From positions 62,001 to 126,000 of the forward strand of contig CAKSRS010000001.1 of NCBI GenBank assembly GCA_934487205.1: a stretch of DNA of 64,000 bases, in the 5' to 3' direction. The position numbers and the translations under genes were made by a program. Of this stretch, positions 52,225 to 61,080 are shown one piece after another (the first letter of the stretch is position 1; each line of letters starts with the position of its first letter). The notes under the pieces were generated by a model that made no database searches, was not told where the DNA came from, and saw nothing but the letters and a program-made list of their open reading frames with translations. The DNA comes from an uncultured Clostridia bacterium (lineage in GTDB: Bacteria > Bacillota > Clostridia > UBA1381).

Positions 52225-53070
52225 TTACCTCCCGTTTATTAGCTCTAAAAGCCGCTCAAGGTCTTGATTTCCGTAATATTCAATCTCGATTTTGCCTTTT
52301 TTGCTCGTCCCCGAAAGCTTTACCTTCGTGCCGAGGTACTGTTCAAGACTGCGCGATATCCGCTCAAGTTCAAGCTTGTATGCGGTGTTTTTCTGTTTTT
52401 CCGATTTCGGCGCGGGCGTTTTCGCCAGATCCTTTGCCAAAAGCTCTGCCTGTCGCACGTTCAGCCCGTCCGCGATTATTCTGTTTACGAAAAATTCGCG
52501 TACAACGCCGTTCGGCACCGAAAGCGCACACCGTGCGTGTCCCTCGGTAATTTCGCCCGAAATCAGCTTGGCGCGCGTGTAATCGTCAAGCGTTAAAAGA
52601 CGCACCGAATTTGCAATTGCGCTGCGACTCTTGCCCAGGCGCATGCTGATCTCCTCCTGCGTGAGATTGTATTCGTCCATCAGCGACCGATAGCCGAGCG
52701 CCTCTTCAATCGGATTTAAGTCCTCACGCTGCAGATTTTCTATCAGCGCAATTTCCTTCATCGTCAAATCGTCGTAATCCTTGATTAATACGGGAATTTT
52801 CTTGAGTCCCGCAAGCTTTGCCGCGCGCCAGCGGCGTTCGCCCGCGATTATCACATACCCTTCCGCCGATTTTCTCACGACAATCGGCTGTATCAGTCCG
52901 TGTTCCTTTACCGAATCGGCAAGCGATTTCAGCTTTTCTTCGTCAAAACTTTTGCGCGGCTGGTCTTTGTTGGGCATTACCTCGGTTATTTTAAGTTCCT
53001 GTAATCCGTCGGCTGTGCCTTCTTCATGAAAAAGCGCGTCAAGTCCCTTGCCTAAGCCCTTCTTAGCCAT
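52225..53070 (-). CDS. parB: Chromosome partitioning protein ParB (Spo0J)
   Basis: ParB binds parS and spreads as a CTP-dependent clamp to recruit SMC and ParA. The 281-residue protein has the N-terminal KKGLGKGLDALF ParA-contact peptide, the CTP-site motif GERRWRAAKLAGL, the helix-turn-helix LTQEEISMRLGKSRSAIANS, and a C-terminal dimer domain. It overlaps the parA stop by 8 bp. Two of its likely sites (parS) are in the window. Confidence 0.97.
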   Translation of the reverse strand: MAKKGLGKGLDALFHEEGTADGLQELKITEVMPNKDQPRKSFDEEKLKSLADSVKEHGLIQPIVVRKSAEGYVIIAGERRWRAAKLAGLKKIPVLIKDYDDLTMKEIALIENLQREDLNPIEEALGYRSLMDEYNLTQEEISMRLGKSRSAIANSVRLLTLDDYTRAKLISGEITEGHARCALSVPNGVVREFFVNRIIADGLNVRQAELLAKDLAKTPAPKSEKQKNTAYKLELERISRSLEQYLGTKVKLSGTSKKGKIEIEYYGNQDLERLLELINGR

Positions 53071-53842
53071 TTGACCACTCCTTATTATTTGAAATTATCT
53101 CGCGTGAAAGTGCAAAATACGCCTCCGCGCCCTTTGATGTAATATCGTATTTTATTATCGGCTGACCGTAGCTCGGCGCCTCGGAAATCCGCACGTTACG
53201 CGGAATCGGCGTGGAAAACACCTTGTCGGGGAAGTGCTTTTTTACCTCGTCCAGCACTTGCTGCGACAAATTCGTGCGCGAATCATACATTGTTGCGGCA
53301 ATTCCCTCAATTTCCAGCTTGGTATTAAGTGATTTTTTTATCGTCTTTATCGAGTTTATCAGCTGTGAAAGTCCTTCAAGCGCGTAATATTCGCACTGAA
53401 TCGGTATCAGCAGGCTGTCCGCCGCTGTCATTATGTTAATCGTCAGCATTCCGAGCGCCGGCGGCGAATCAATAATTATAAAATCATAGTCATCTTTTAC
53501 CGTTTTAAGCGCATTTTCAAGGAAATGCTCGCGTTTTTCCTGTCCGGCAAGCTCCACCTCCGCCGCCGAAAGCTCCGGCAATGACGGAATCAGCGACAAC
53601 CCGCGGACGCTTGTCCGAATAACCGCGTCCGGCGTCTTTGCACTGTCGGCAAGGCAATCGTAAATCGAAAGTTCCACGTTGTCCTTGCTCACGCCCAGTC
53701 CGGACGTCGCGTTCCCCTGGGGGTCGCAGTCGGCAATAAGCACGCTCTTTCCCTTATATGCAAGGCACGCCGCCAGATTAACAGCAGTTGTGGTTTTCCC
53801 CACGCCGCCCTTCTGGTTCGTAACCGCAATAATTTTTCCCAT
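53063..53842 (-). CDS. parA: Chromosome partitioning ATPase ParA (Soj)
   Basis: The 259-residue deviant-Walker ATPase starts MGKIIAVTNQKGGVGKTTTA (53842, GAGGAT upstream), with YDFIIIDSPPALGMLTINIM and the LSQLINSIKTIKKSLN region. With ParB it segregates the origin and controls initiation through DnaA. Upstream codons in frame (to 53881) include the ribosome site and are not coding. A near-perfect parS lies 85 bp upstream of its start. Confidence 0.97.
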   Translation of the reverse strand: MGKIIAVTNQKGGVGKTTTAVNLAACLAYKGKSVLIADCDPQGNATSGLGVSKDNVELSIYDCLADSAKTPDAVIRTSVRGLSLIPSLPELSAAEVELAGQEKREHFLENALKTVKDDYDFIIIDSPPALGMLTINIMTAADSLLIPIQCEYYALEGLSQLINSIKTIKKSLNTKLEIEGIAATMYDSRTNLSQQVLDEVKKHFPDKVFSTPIPRNVRISEAPSYGQPIIKYDITSKGAEAYFALSREIISNNKEWSNG

Positions 53843-53926
53843 ATCATTATCCTCTTTGTTTATGTTATTTTGCGTCCGCAAATCAATTTACAACATATAT
53901 TATACCACATATTTTTGAAAAGTAAA

Positions 53927-53942
53927 TGTTTCACATGAAACA
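53927..53942. other. parS site with one mismatch, upstream of parA
   Basis: TGTTTCACATGAAACA differs from the consensus TGTTTCACGTGAAACA at one central base. It lies in the parA-gerKA divergent gap. Confidence 0.85.
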
Positions 53943-54020
53943 TTTTTAATTTTTTTGAATATTTTTTGTAAAAAAGGTAAAAAATGTATAATACAGACAT
54001 TTTTAAAGAGGTGATTACCT

Positions 54021-55643
54021 TTGAAACTATTTGATTTGTTTCGCAGGATTGTAATATACGAACCGCCCGCCGACGACAGTTCCTTCACGCTCGATAGTGA
54101 TACGGACAAGCCGGTTTATGACGTACGAACCGACTACACGCCGCCGTCCGTACCGAAGGTAGGCAAATCATTGGCGGAAAACCGCGCATACATTGAAGAA
54201 CGCTTTGATTATCCCCGCAATAACGACGTCGTTATCCGCGACATAATGTTAAAGGGCGGTGTGCGTGCAATTGCCGTTTTTTACGACGGAATGTGCGACG
54301 GAAGAGCCATTAATGACGGTATCATAAAAGCGCTTTTGGAACTTCCCCTATATAATAAGGTAGAAAAGCCGTATAATTCCGATATGATTTTGGAAAAACT
54401 GCTTATTCATAACCAAGTTTCCATGACCGACGATTTCGACAGGATTATTGATGACATTAATTTTGGCTGCTGCGGAATTTTTATCGACAGCATCGACAAG
54501 GCGTACTCGGCGGACGTTAAGGACTGGCCCCACCGCAGCGTGGAAAAATCCGAAAATGAACAGTCAATTTACGGTCCGCAAGAGGCTTTTGCGGAAATGC
54601 TGCGCGGGAACTCCGCACAGGTACGCAAAATTTTAAAAACCGAAAAGCTTATATGTGAGCAAACTGTTCTCGGCAATATTTCAAAAACACGCGGTGTAAT
54701 CATGTATATTTCTGATATTGCCAACAAAAATCTCGTTGCAGAGGTTCGGCGGCGTCTTGACGGAATTTCCATGGACTATGTTATCTCAATCGAGGAAATT
54801 TCCATGATGATTGAGGACAATCCGCTGATGATAACGGGGCACATTCTTGCCACCGAACGTCCCGACCGCGTGGCACGGGCACTTTCGGAGGGGCGTGTGG
54901 CGCTAATTTTAAACGGAAGTCCGCGCGCGCTGATATTCCCGACCAACGTATATGAACTGACGCACGCCGCGTCCGACGCATATCTGCGCGTTGATTTTGC
55001 GAATATGTCTCGTTTTATCCGCCTGCTTTCAATAATTATTTCGGTGCTCCTTCCGGGACTTTTTATCGCGATAACTATGTTTCACGAGGAAATGCTACCG
55101 ACATATCTTCTGTACGCAATCAGCGCATCGCGCCAAAATGTGCCGTTTCCGAGCGTTGTTGAGCTGCTTTTGATGGATTTTTCCTTTGAAATGATACGCG
55201 AGGCGGGCGTACGTATGCCGGGGCCGATTGGCTCAATTTTGGGCATCGTCGGCGGTCTGATACTCGGACAAGCCGCAGTCAGCGCAAAAATCGTGAGTCC
55301 GATTATGATTATCGTTATCGCAATAACCGGTATCGGCTCTTTTGCTACAGCAGACTATTCTCTCGGCTGGAGTTACCGGATTTTAAAGGTTCTGTTTGTT
55401 CTTATCGGCACAACATTTGGATTTTACGGAATTGCACTCGGCATGTTCGTCTACGCCGTACTTCTTGCCGCAAGCAAAAGCTTCGGAGTGCCGTTTTTAT
55501 CGCCCCTTCCGGGGAATAAGCTTTATAAAAACGCCGTTTTTGTGCCGCCCGTATGGCAAATGGAAAAGCGCCCCGAATACCTGCATACAAAAAGGGCGCG
55601 CCGTGAGGATAAAATAAGCAAGAAGTGGAAGGTGGGGAAATAA
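54021..55643 (+). CDS. gerKA: Spore germination receptor subunit A (GerKA type)
   Basis: The 540-residue protein belongs to the GerA family: a large soluble N-terminal domain (DVVIRDIMLKGGVRAIAVFYDG onwards) and a C-terminal membrane domain of about five to six helices (LLSIIISVLLPGLFIAITMF, GIVGGLILGQAAVSAKIVSP). It forms the nutrient-gated receptor/channel in the inner spore membrane with GerKB and GerKC. The start is a TTG at 54021, 7 nt after GAGGTGA. The first gene of the ger operon, divergent from parA. Confidence 0.94.
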   Translation: MKLFDLFRRIVIYEPPADDSSFTLDSDTDKPVYDVRTDYTPPSVPKVGKSLAENRAYIEERFDYPRNNDVVIRDIMLKGGVRAIAVFYDGMCDGRAINDGIIKALLELPLYNKVEKPYNSDMILEKLLIHNQVSMTDDFDRIIDDINFGCCGIFIDSIDKAYSADVKDWPHRSVEKSENEQSIYGPQEAFAEMLRGNSAQVRKILKTEKLICEQTVLGNISKTRGVIMYISDIANKNLVAEVRRRLDGISMDYVISIEEISMMIEDNPLMITGHILATERPDRVARALSEGRVALILNGSPRALIFPTNVYELTHAASDAYLRVDFANMSRFIRLLSIIISVLLPGLFIAITMFHEEMLPTYLLYAISASRQNVPFPSVVELLLMDFSFEMIREAGVRMPGPIGSILGIVGGLILGQAAVSAKIVSPIMIIVIAITGIGSFATADYSLGWSYRILKVLFVLIGTTFGFYGIALGMFVYAVLLAASKSFGVPFLSPLPGNKLYKNAVFVPPVWQMEKRPEYLHTKRARREDKISKKWKVGK

Positions 55644-55659
55644 TGTTTCACGTGAAACA
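55644..55659. other. Perfect parS site inside the ger operon
   Basis: TGTTTCACGTGAAACA, the exact 16-bp ParB recognition palindrome, begins at the base after the gerKA stop codon and ends 32 nt before gerKB. Confidence 0.95.
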
Positions 55660-55691
55660 ACGCATAACAATTGCAAAAGGAGGCGGCATTT

Positions 55692-56777
55692 ATGGATAAC
55701 TCCATGCAGCTCAACCAAAAACAGCTGACTCTCGTCGTCGCAAACCTTCTTGCGGTAAAAATGATATTCGCATTCCCGCGGTATCTTTTCGGCACAAGCG
55801 GCAACGCGGCGTGGATTCAGGCATTATATATGACCGCAATTGCCTATATTTTTCTTGAATTATCGTTGTTTTTATACCGTTTTACCGGGCGAAAAAGCGT
55901 AATTCAGCTTGCCGAAAGCATAGGCGGTATTCCGTTTAAAATAGTCGCATCCCTCGCCGTTGCGGCAATTTTTGCGACAAGTCTCGGCACGGAAGTCCGC
56001 GTTTTTGCCGAATCGGTAAAGCTTGTGCTGCTTCCAAAATCGAAAATAGAATACGTGATGCTGCTTTTTGGTTTGACGGTCGCCGTCGGAAGTTTAAGCG
56101 GATTTTGCGCCCTCAGCACAATTAACGCAATATTTTTTCCGTTTTGCCTGTTTTTCCTGGTGATAATGTCCACCGCACTGATTCAAAATTTTGACGTTAA
56201 CAACATTTTTCCGATATTCGGAACCGGCGTAAAACAAATATTTGTCGGAGGTTTGTCCGATTTATGCTGTTTTTCCGACCTTCTCGCGCTAAATATTCTT
56301 GCACCTTACTGCGAGGACATCAATATGGTTCGAAAAAGCGGCAGAAAGGCAATCGGCATTGCCGGCGCAGTGATAACACTGCTCTGCCTGGTTTACGGGC
56401 TGATTTATCCGTATCCGTACACATCGGAATTTCTGCTCACAGCCTACCAGCTGTCGCGAATGGTGCGTGCCGGGGAATATTTTCAGCGATTTGAGGCGCT
56501 TTTCGAGTTTGTATGGTCGATAACGCAGCTGTTGTACTCGTCAATGTACATCTGCCTTATTTGCGACGTTCTCAGCTCCGCCTTTAAACTTCACGACAAA
56601 AAAGCGACAATTCCATGCATAATCGCGATAATATGCTTTATGGCGGCAATGCCGGAATCGGTTGCGGAACTCTTGGAAACCTCGCAGAAAATAAAACGAT
56701 TTGTTTTCCCCGCAGCATACCTTCTGCCAATAATAATTCCGCTAATCTATATCATTCCGAGGAGGCGGCGCAAGTGA
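55692..56777 (+). CDS. gerKB: Spore germination receptor subunit B (GerKB type permease)
   Basis: The 361-residue membrane protein is of the endospore-germination permease family (amino acid/polyamine/organocation fold), with about ten helices from QLNQKQLTLVVANLLAVKMI to the C-terminal PLIYIIPRRRRK. GerB-type subunits bind the germinant, often an amino acid. The start at 55692 has AGGAGG 8 nt upstream; in-frame codons upstream are the ribosome site. Its stop overlaps the gerKC start (GTGA). Confidence 0.93.
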   Translation: MDNSMQLNQKQLTLVVANLLAVKMIFAFPRYLFGTSGNAAWIQALYMTAIAYIFLELSLFLYRFTGRKSVIQLAESIGGIPFKIVASLAVAAIFATSLGTEVRVFAESVKLVLLPKSKIEYVMLLFGLTVAVGSLSGFCALSTINAIFFPFCLFFLVIMSTALIQNFDVNNIFPIFGTGVKQIFVGGLSDLCCFSDLLALNILAPYCEDINMVRKSGRKAIGIAGAVITLLCLVYGLIYPYPYTSEFLLTAYQLSRMVRAGEYFQRFEALFEFVWSITQLLYSSMYICLICDVLSSAFKLHDKKATIPCIIAIICFMAAMPESVAELLETSQKIKRFVFPAAYLLPIIIPLIYIIPRRRRK

Positions 56778-58009
56778 AACATAAACTCTTAAAAATGGCT
56801 TTGTTGTGCGGTTTACCGCTAATTTTAAGCGGCTGTTCCGACGCAATCGAACCCGACACCCTGGGTTATGTCGTCGCCCTCGGCATCGACAAAAACGAGA
56901 CAATCGAACAGGGTTACAACATAACAATTCAGTTTGCCAATCCGTCAAAAATCAGCGGCGGTTCAAGCGAAGAAGGCGGCAAAGGTGGCGGCGACAGCAT
57001 AGAAAACATCACCGTCACCGCGCCAGGAATTTACTCCGCCGTGAACATCGCGAACCATATAATAAGTAAGAAATTTGTTTTGTCGCACACAAAAGTAATT
57101 GTATTTTCGGAAGAAGTGGCGCGCGATGGGATAAAAGGGCTGCTCGAAACCATAGGCCGCAGCAGCGATATCCGCCCCAACACATATTTTGCCGTAAGCC
57201 GCGGCACGGCGCGCAAATTTCTCGAATCGGTCAATCCCGAAACCGAGATTAACCCCGTGCGCTACTACACTATGATTTTCGAAAATGACTATTCGGGATT
57301 TATCCCGCAAAACATGAGCGCTGATTTTTATTTTTTCTGTCAAAGTGATGAAAAGTGCTGTGCTATGCCGTTTTGCGCTGTTTCCGGCGCGGAAAATACG
57401 CACGAATACACGCACTCGGGATATCAGTACGGCGTCGAGGACTACACTGCCGGGCAAATTCCCTCGGGCAGCGAACAAACGCAAGTCATGGGCATGGGCG
57501 TATTTTACGGTGATAAACTGGTCGGTGAAATGGGCAACATTGAAACGGAAATGTACAACATTTTAACCGGGCAATACACCAACAGCTACGCGGTTTACCG
57601 CTACAGCAAATCGCCCGAAAACCCCATAACCGTTATCCAAAAGCAAAAGCACCGCCCTAAAATTTCGGTCGACACAAGCGGCGATGTTCCCAAAATCCGC
57701 GCAGAAATCTTTATTGAAGGCGATTTTGCATCATCAACTCCGCAAATGTCGGTCGAGGATAACCTGAAGGATTTTTCACAGGAGGCAACGCTTGAACTGA
57801 AAGCGCAAATCGAGGATTTTCTGTCGCAAACACAGTCAATCGGCACGGATATTGTGGGATTCGGAAGTTATGCAAAGCGAAATTTTAAGGATATCGGCGC
57901 ATTTTCCGATTATAAGTGGCAGGAAAAATACAAAAATGCGCAGATTGATGTCACTGTTAATTTCTCGATTCTGCGCACAGGTCTTGTGGTGAGGAGTGAT
58001 AAAAAATGA
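56774..58009 (+). CDS. gerKC: Spore germination receptor lipoprotein C (GerKC type)
   Basis: The 411-residue Ger(x)C lipoprotein has signal peptide and lipobox LILSGC. The family body follows: DTLGYVVALGIDKNETIEQG, TAPGIYSAVNIANHIISKKF, HTKVIVFSEEVARDGI, and a final DVTVNFSILRTGLV. It anchors the receptor at the spore membrane surface. I start at the GTG at 56774, 8 nt after GAGGAGG; the open frame continues upstream inside gerKB but without a site. It overlaps the next small gene by ATGA. Confidence 0.93.
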   Translation: MKHKLLKMALLCGLPLILSGCSDAIEPDTLGYVVALGIDKNETIEQGYNITIQFANPSKISGGSSEEGGKGGGDSIENITVTAPGIYSAVNIANHIISKKFVLSHTKVIVFSEEVARDGIKGLLETIGRSSDIRPNTYFAVSRGTARKFLESVNPETEINPVRYYTMIFENDYSGFIPQNMSADFYFFCQSDEKCCAMPFCAVSGAENTHEYTHSGYQYGVEDYTAGQIPSGSEQTQVMGMGVFYGDKLVGEMGNIETEMYNILTGQYTNSYAVYRYSKSPENPITVIQKQKHRPKISVDTSGDVPKIRAEIFIEGDFASSTPQMSVEDNLKDFSQEATLELKAQIEDFLSQTQSIGTDIVGFGSYAKRNFKDIGAFSDYKWQEKYKNAQIDVTVNFSILRTGLVVRSDKK

Positions 58010-58170
58010 GAGCGTGGCTTGTTTTTATGATCGTGCTGTTCATCTCGGTACGCACACTGATGTACGGGATATGGGTTGTCCGCAACAAAAACATCGCGGG
58101 CGGAATATATGTCTTTTTGCTCGCATGCGTGGCGCTCGGCATGGCGGCGCGGTACGTTTTTGAATACTGA
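58006..58170 (+). CDS. 54-aa two-helix membrane protein, candidate germination D subunit
   Basis: This 54-residue protein (MRAWLVFMIVLFISVRTLMY... RYVFEY) has two hydrophobic helices around a short basic turn (VVRNKNIAGG). Its ATG overlaps the gerKC stop, with GAGGAG upstream, so it is translated with the operon. Small two-helix D-type proteins are known beside some Bacillus ger operons, where they modulate the receptor. This one fits by position and topology; no motif proves it. Confidence 0.75.
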   Translation: MRAWLVFMIVLFISVRTLMYGIWVVRNKNIAGGIYVFLLACVALGMAARYVFEY

Positions 58171-58171
58171 C

Positions 58172-58200
58172 TTGACAAATCGCGAAAAATGCAATATAAT
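58172..58200 (+). promoter_or_regulatory. Promoter of rnpB
   Basis: TTGACA (58172-58177), a 17-bp spacer and TATAAT (58195-58200), 5 nt before the mature RNA. Confidence 0.93.
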
Positions 58201-58205
58201 AAATA

Positions 58206-58540
58206 GTGAGTAAGTCAGACGGTCGCGGGCGCATAAGGCGCGTGAGGAAAGTCCGGGCTCCGCAGAGCATGAATGCCGGCTAACGACCGGTGGAGGCGAC
58301 TCCAAGGACAGTGCAACAGAAAATAAACGCCGCCGTTTGGCGGTAAGTGTGGAAATGTGAGGTAAGAGCTCACAGGGAAGATGGTAACTGAATTCCCGTG
58401 TAAACCCCATTCGGAGCAACATCGACTTTGCAGCTAAGCCTGCTCGGCATTGCAAGACTGATGGCATGAACGGAAGGGTAACCTTTCGTCACAGATAGAT
58501 GACCGTCCGATACAGAACCCGGCTTACAGACTTGCTCACC
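58206..58540 (+). ncRNA. rnpB: RNase P RNA (class A)
   Basis: The catalytic RNA that trims tRNA 5' ends. The P1 helix pairs GTGAGTAAGTC at the start with GACTTGCTCAC at the end. The universally conserved blocks GAGGAAAGTCCGGGCTC and ACAGAACCCGGCTTACAG are present at the right distances, as is GGTAAGAGCTCAC-type J sequence. About 335 nt. I take it as the ancestral class A rather than the Bacillus class B. Confidence 0.96.
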
Positions 58541-58543
58541 AAT

Positions 58544-58571
58544 TAAAAAGGGATATAAAAATCCCTTTTTT
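58544..58571 (+). terminator. Terminator of rnpB
   Basis: AAAAAGGGAT pairs with ATCCCTTTTT around ATAAAA, followed by T. Confidence 0.88.
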
Positions 58572-58590
58572 ATAACATTTTCCTATCTTA

Positions 58591-58686
58591 AAGGGGCTGC
58601 AGAAAAGCTCGCAGACCGCTGAATGCATTGATTGTCCTTGCTTTTTTCGGTTTGCTTTATCAACCACCGTTTTTCTGCAGTCCCTT
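58591..58686. repeat. 96-bp inverted-repeat structure, MITE-like
   Basis: A 16-bp terminal inverted repeat (58591-58606 with 58671-58686, one G-T pair; core GGGCTGCAGAAAA) encloses 64 bp with no open frame. No clear target duplication flanks it. Confidence 0.55.
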
Positions 58687-58714
58687 GTTGTTTTGTCTTA
58701 TACGGACGCTTTTT

Positions 58715-58772
58715 TGTGTCCCTATTTACATATTATGTGTCCCTAATGTGTTTTTATATGTCCCTGTTTACA
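58715..58772. repeat. Three short TGTCCCT repeats
   Basis: TGTGTCCCTATTTACA, TGTGTCCCTAATG and TATGTCCCTGTTTACA follow one another. The last overlaps the end of the phosphoesterase gene, whose final residues VNRDI come from it. A lone similar TTGTCCCTATTT is at 38586. Confidence 0.5.
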
Positions 58773-59539
58773 GGTTTTAATGTAATAATCCCGATTTCGG
58801 GCGCATTTCCGAAACGCGGAACAGGCAAAGTATTGCTGAGTCCGCGGTTAATAATCATAGTCTTGCCGTCAAAATCAACGCGCCCCGCCGTATATTTCGG
58901 AAAAAGCATGCGTTTGCCCGAAATTATCGCCGACGACGGCGCCAAAACCCCGCCCAAATGCGGAATACGTATCTGTCCGCCGTGCATATGCCCAGATAAA
59001 ATCAGGTCGTAATCATAATCTTTAATCTCGTCAAACAAATTCGCGCGGTGGAACAAAAGTATCTTAAATCCGCCGCTTTGCGGCAGCTGCGAAAATGCAC
59101 GGCGCACATTTTCCGAAATCCGCCGCGGCAGTTTCGAGAACGGGTCGCACGCGCCGTAAACCGAAATTTTATCACCCCTGCGCACTATTTCCGCACGCGC
59201 GTTATCCAAAAATACCGCGCCGCCGCGCACAAGCTCATCAAAAATTTCACCGCGGTCATGCCGCCATACATCATGATTCCCCGTGATAAAATACACCGGC
59301 GCGCACTGCGTAAGCTCATTTATAAGCCGCACCGCGCCCTCCGGATATTTCCCGTCATCATGCATGATATCGCCGGTTACGGCAATCATGTCGGGATTTT
59401 CGCGCAATATTTCCGCCGCCGCGCCGATTTTCGGGTGCGAATGTAAATCGGATATGTGCACTATTTTAAATCGGTCAAACCCCGCGGGGATTTTTTCCGA
59501 CGCAATTTCATACCGTGTTATGTCAAATAAATTTCTCAT
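58754..59539 (-). CDS. Metallophosphoesterase (YkuE-like)
   Basis: The 261-residue protein has the calcineurin-like metal motifs in order: ISDLHSH, VTGDIMHDD, ITGNHDVWRHD, LLFHRANLFD and SGHMHGGQIRIP. These bind two metal ions. Relatives hydrolyse phosphomono- or diesters, some linked to lipid or wall precursors. No signal peptide is evident. GAGGTG is upstream. It stands alone on the minus strand between rnpB and miaB. The C-terminus reads into short repeats, possibly an altered end. Confidence 0.88.
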   Translation of the reverse strand: MRNLFDITRYEIASEKIPAGFDRFKIVHISDLHSHPKIGAAAEILRENPDMIAVTGDIMHDDGKYPEGAVRLINELTQCAPVYFITGNHDVWRHDRGEIFDELVRGGAVFLDNARAEIVRRGDKISVYGACDPFSKLPRRISENVRRAFSQLPQSGGFKILLFHRANLFDEIKDYDYDLILSGHMHGGQIRIPHLGGVLAPSSAIISGKRMLFPKYTAGRVDFDGKTMIINRGLSNTLPVPRFGNAPEIGIITLKPVNRDI

Positions 59540-59651
59540 ATTTCACCTCGCATATTATTGTAGCATTTTTTTAAATAAAAATCAAATAGATATTGTAATT
59601 TTCGAAAAAATATGCTATAATTGTAGTTATCCGAGAAAAATTGGAGGAAAT

Positions 59652-61076
59652 ATGGCAGAATATATCGAAAACGCGGAAAAGCAGCGGCAAAAGGAATATT
59701 TATACCGTCTGCAGGAACTAAATAACGATTTTTACATGCGCCGCGGCAGAAAACCTCTCGCCAATACCGAGACCTACGGCTGTCAGCAGAATGAGAACGA
59801 CACCGAGCGTATCCGCGGTATTTTAAATGAGGCGGGATTCGGCTTTTGCGACAATGCAAACGACGCGGATTTGGTTATCTATAACACATGCGCCGTGCGC
59901 GAAAACGCCGAGGACAGAGTCTACGGCAGACTCGGCATCTTAAAGCACATCAAGGAAAGCCGCCCCGAACTTAAAATCGGCTTGTGCGGCTGCATGGTTC
60001 AACAGGAACATATTGTCGAAAAAATCAAAAAAATACACAATCATGTCGATTTGATTTTCGGCACGCACGCGCTTTATAAGCTGCCGCAGCTTTTATATGA
60101 AGTCTACACCGAGGATAAGCCGGTTATCGACGCCGAAAACAGCGACGGCGCAATCTGCGAGGATTTGCCGATTATGCGCGAGTCGGACAGCAAGGCGTGG
60201 GTCAGCATTATGTACGGCTGCAACAATTTCTGCTCATATTGTATCGTTCCGTATGTGCGCGGCAGGGAAAGAAGCCGCCGCCCTGAAAAAATTATCGATG
60301 AAATCCGCGGGCTTACTGGCGGCGGAGTCACCGAAATCTGTCTTTTGGGGCAGAACGTAAATTCCTACGGGAAGGATTTGGCGGACGGCATTGATTTTTC
60401 CGACCTTCTGCGAATGGTGAACGCCCTGGACGGCGTGAAACGTATACGTTTTATGACTTCGCACCCGAAGGATTTTTCGGACAGGCTCATCGACGCAATG
60501 GCGGAATGTGACAAGGTTTGTCCTCAGTTGCATCTGCCGTTTCAGGCGGGCAGCGACCGCATTCTTGCGCAGATGAACCGCAAGTATACCAAGGCGGAAT
60601 ATCTCGATAAAATCCGCCGTGTTAAGGAAAGAATACCCAATCTTGCGCTTTCCACCGACGTCATCGTGGGATTTCCCACCGAGACGAACGAGGATTTTGC
60701 CGAAACGCTTGACGTTTTGCGCAAGGTTGAATTTGACACGATTTTCTCGTTCATATACTCGCGGCGCGAAGGAACGCCCGCGGCAAAGCTGGATTTTGTG
60801 CTGACCGACGCGGAAATTCACAAAAATTTTAATGAGCTGCTTGATGTGCAGAACGAAATTTCCCGGCGCAAAAATGACGCATATGTCGGCAGAACATGCA
60901 CCGTTTTGGTCGACGGCGTGAGTAAAAATAACCCCGAAATGCTCTCCGGCAGAACCGACACGTCCAAGATTGTCAATTTCAGGGGCGGCGCGGAGCTTGC
61001 GGGAAAATATGTTGACGTAAAAATAACCGAGGCCCATACATGGAGTCTCAACGGTGAATTAATAAAAGGAGAATAA
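59652..61076 (+). CDS. miaB: tRNA-2-methylthio-N6-isopentenyladenosine synthase
   Basis: MiaB is a radical-SAM enzyme that adds a methylthio group to i6A37 in tRNA. The 474-residue protein has the UPF0004 domain with three cluster cysteines (TYGCQQNEND, NTCAVRENAED, GLCGCM). The radical-SAM motif is YGCNNFCSYCIVPYVRGRE (about 188-206), and a TRAM domain ends the protein. The start at 59652 has GGAGG 4-5 nt upstream and a TATAAT about 30 nt before it. The order miaB-ylbF family-mutS resembles Bacillus. Confidence 0.96.
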   Translation: MAEYIENAEKQRQKEYLYRLQELNNDFYMRRGRKPLANTETYGCQQNENDTERIRGILNEAGFGFCDNANDADLVIYNTCAVRENAEDRVYGRLGILKHIKESRPELKIGLCGCMVQQEHIVEKIKKIHNHVDLIFGTHALYKLPQLLYEVYTEDKPVIDAENSDGAICEDLPIMRESDSKAWVSIMYGCNNFCSYCIVPYVRGRERSRRPEKIIDEIRGLTGGGVTEICLLGQNVNSYGKDLADGIDFSDLLRMVNALDGVKRIRFMTSHPKDFSDRLIDAMAECDKVCPQLHLPFQAGSDRILAQMNRKYTKAEYLDKIRRVKERIPNLALSTDVIVGFPTETNEDFAETLDVLRKVEFDTIFSFIYSRREGTPAAKLDFVLTDAEIHKNFNELLDVQNEISRRKNDAYVGRTCTVLVDGVSKNNPEMLSGRTDTSKIVNFRGGAELAGKYVDVKITEAHTWSLNGELIKGE

Positions 61077-61080
61077 AAAA

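Noticed and set aside
59283..59651. Upstream extension of miaB by 123 codons
   Set aside because: It is antisense to the phosphoesterase gene and intergenic; the ribosome site and promoter fit the ATG at 59652.
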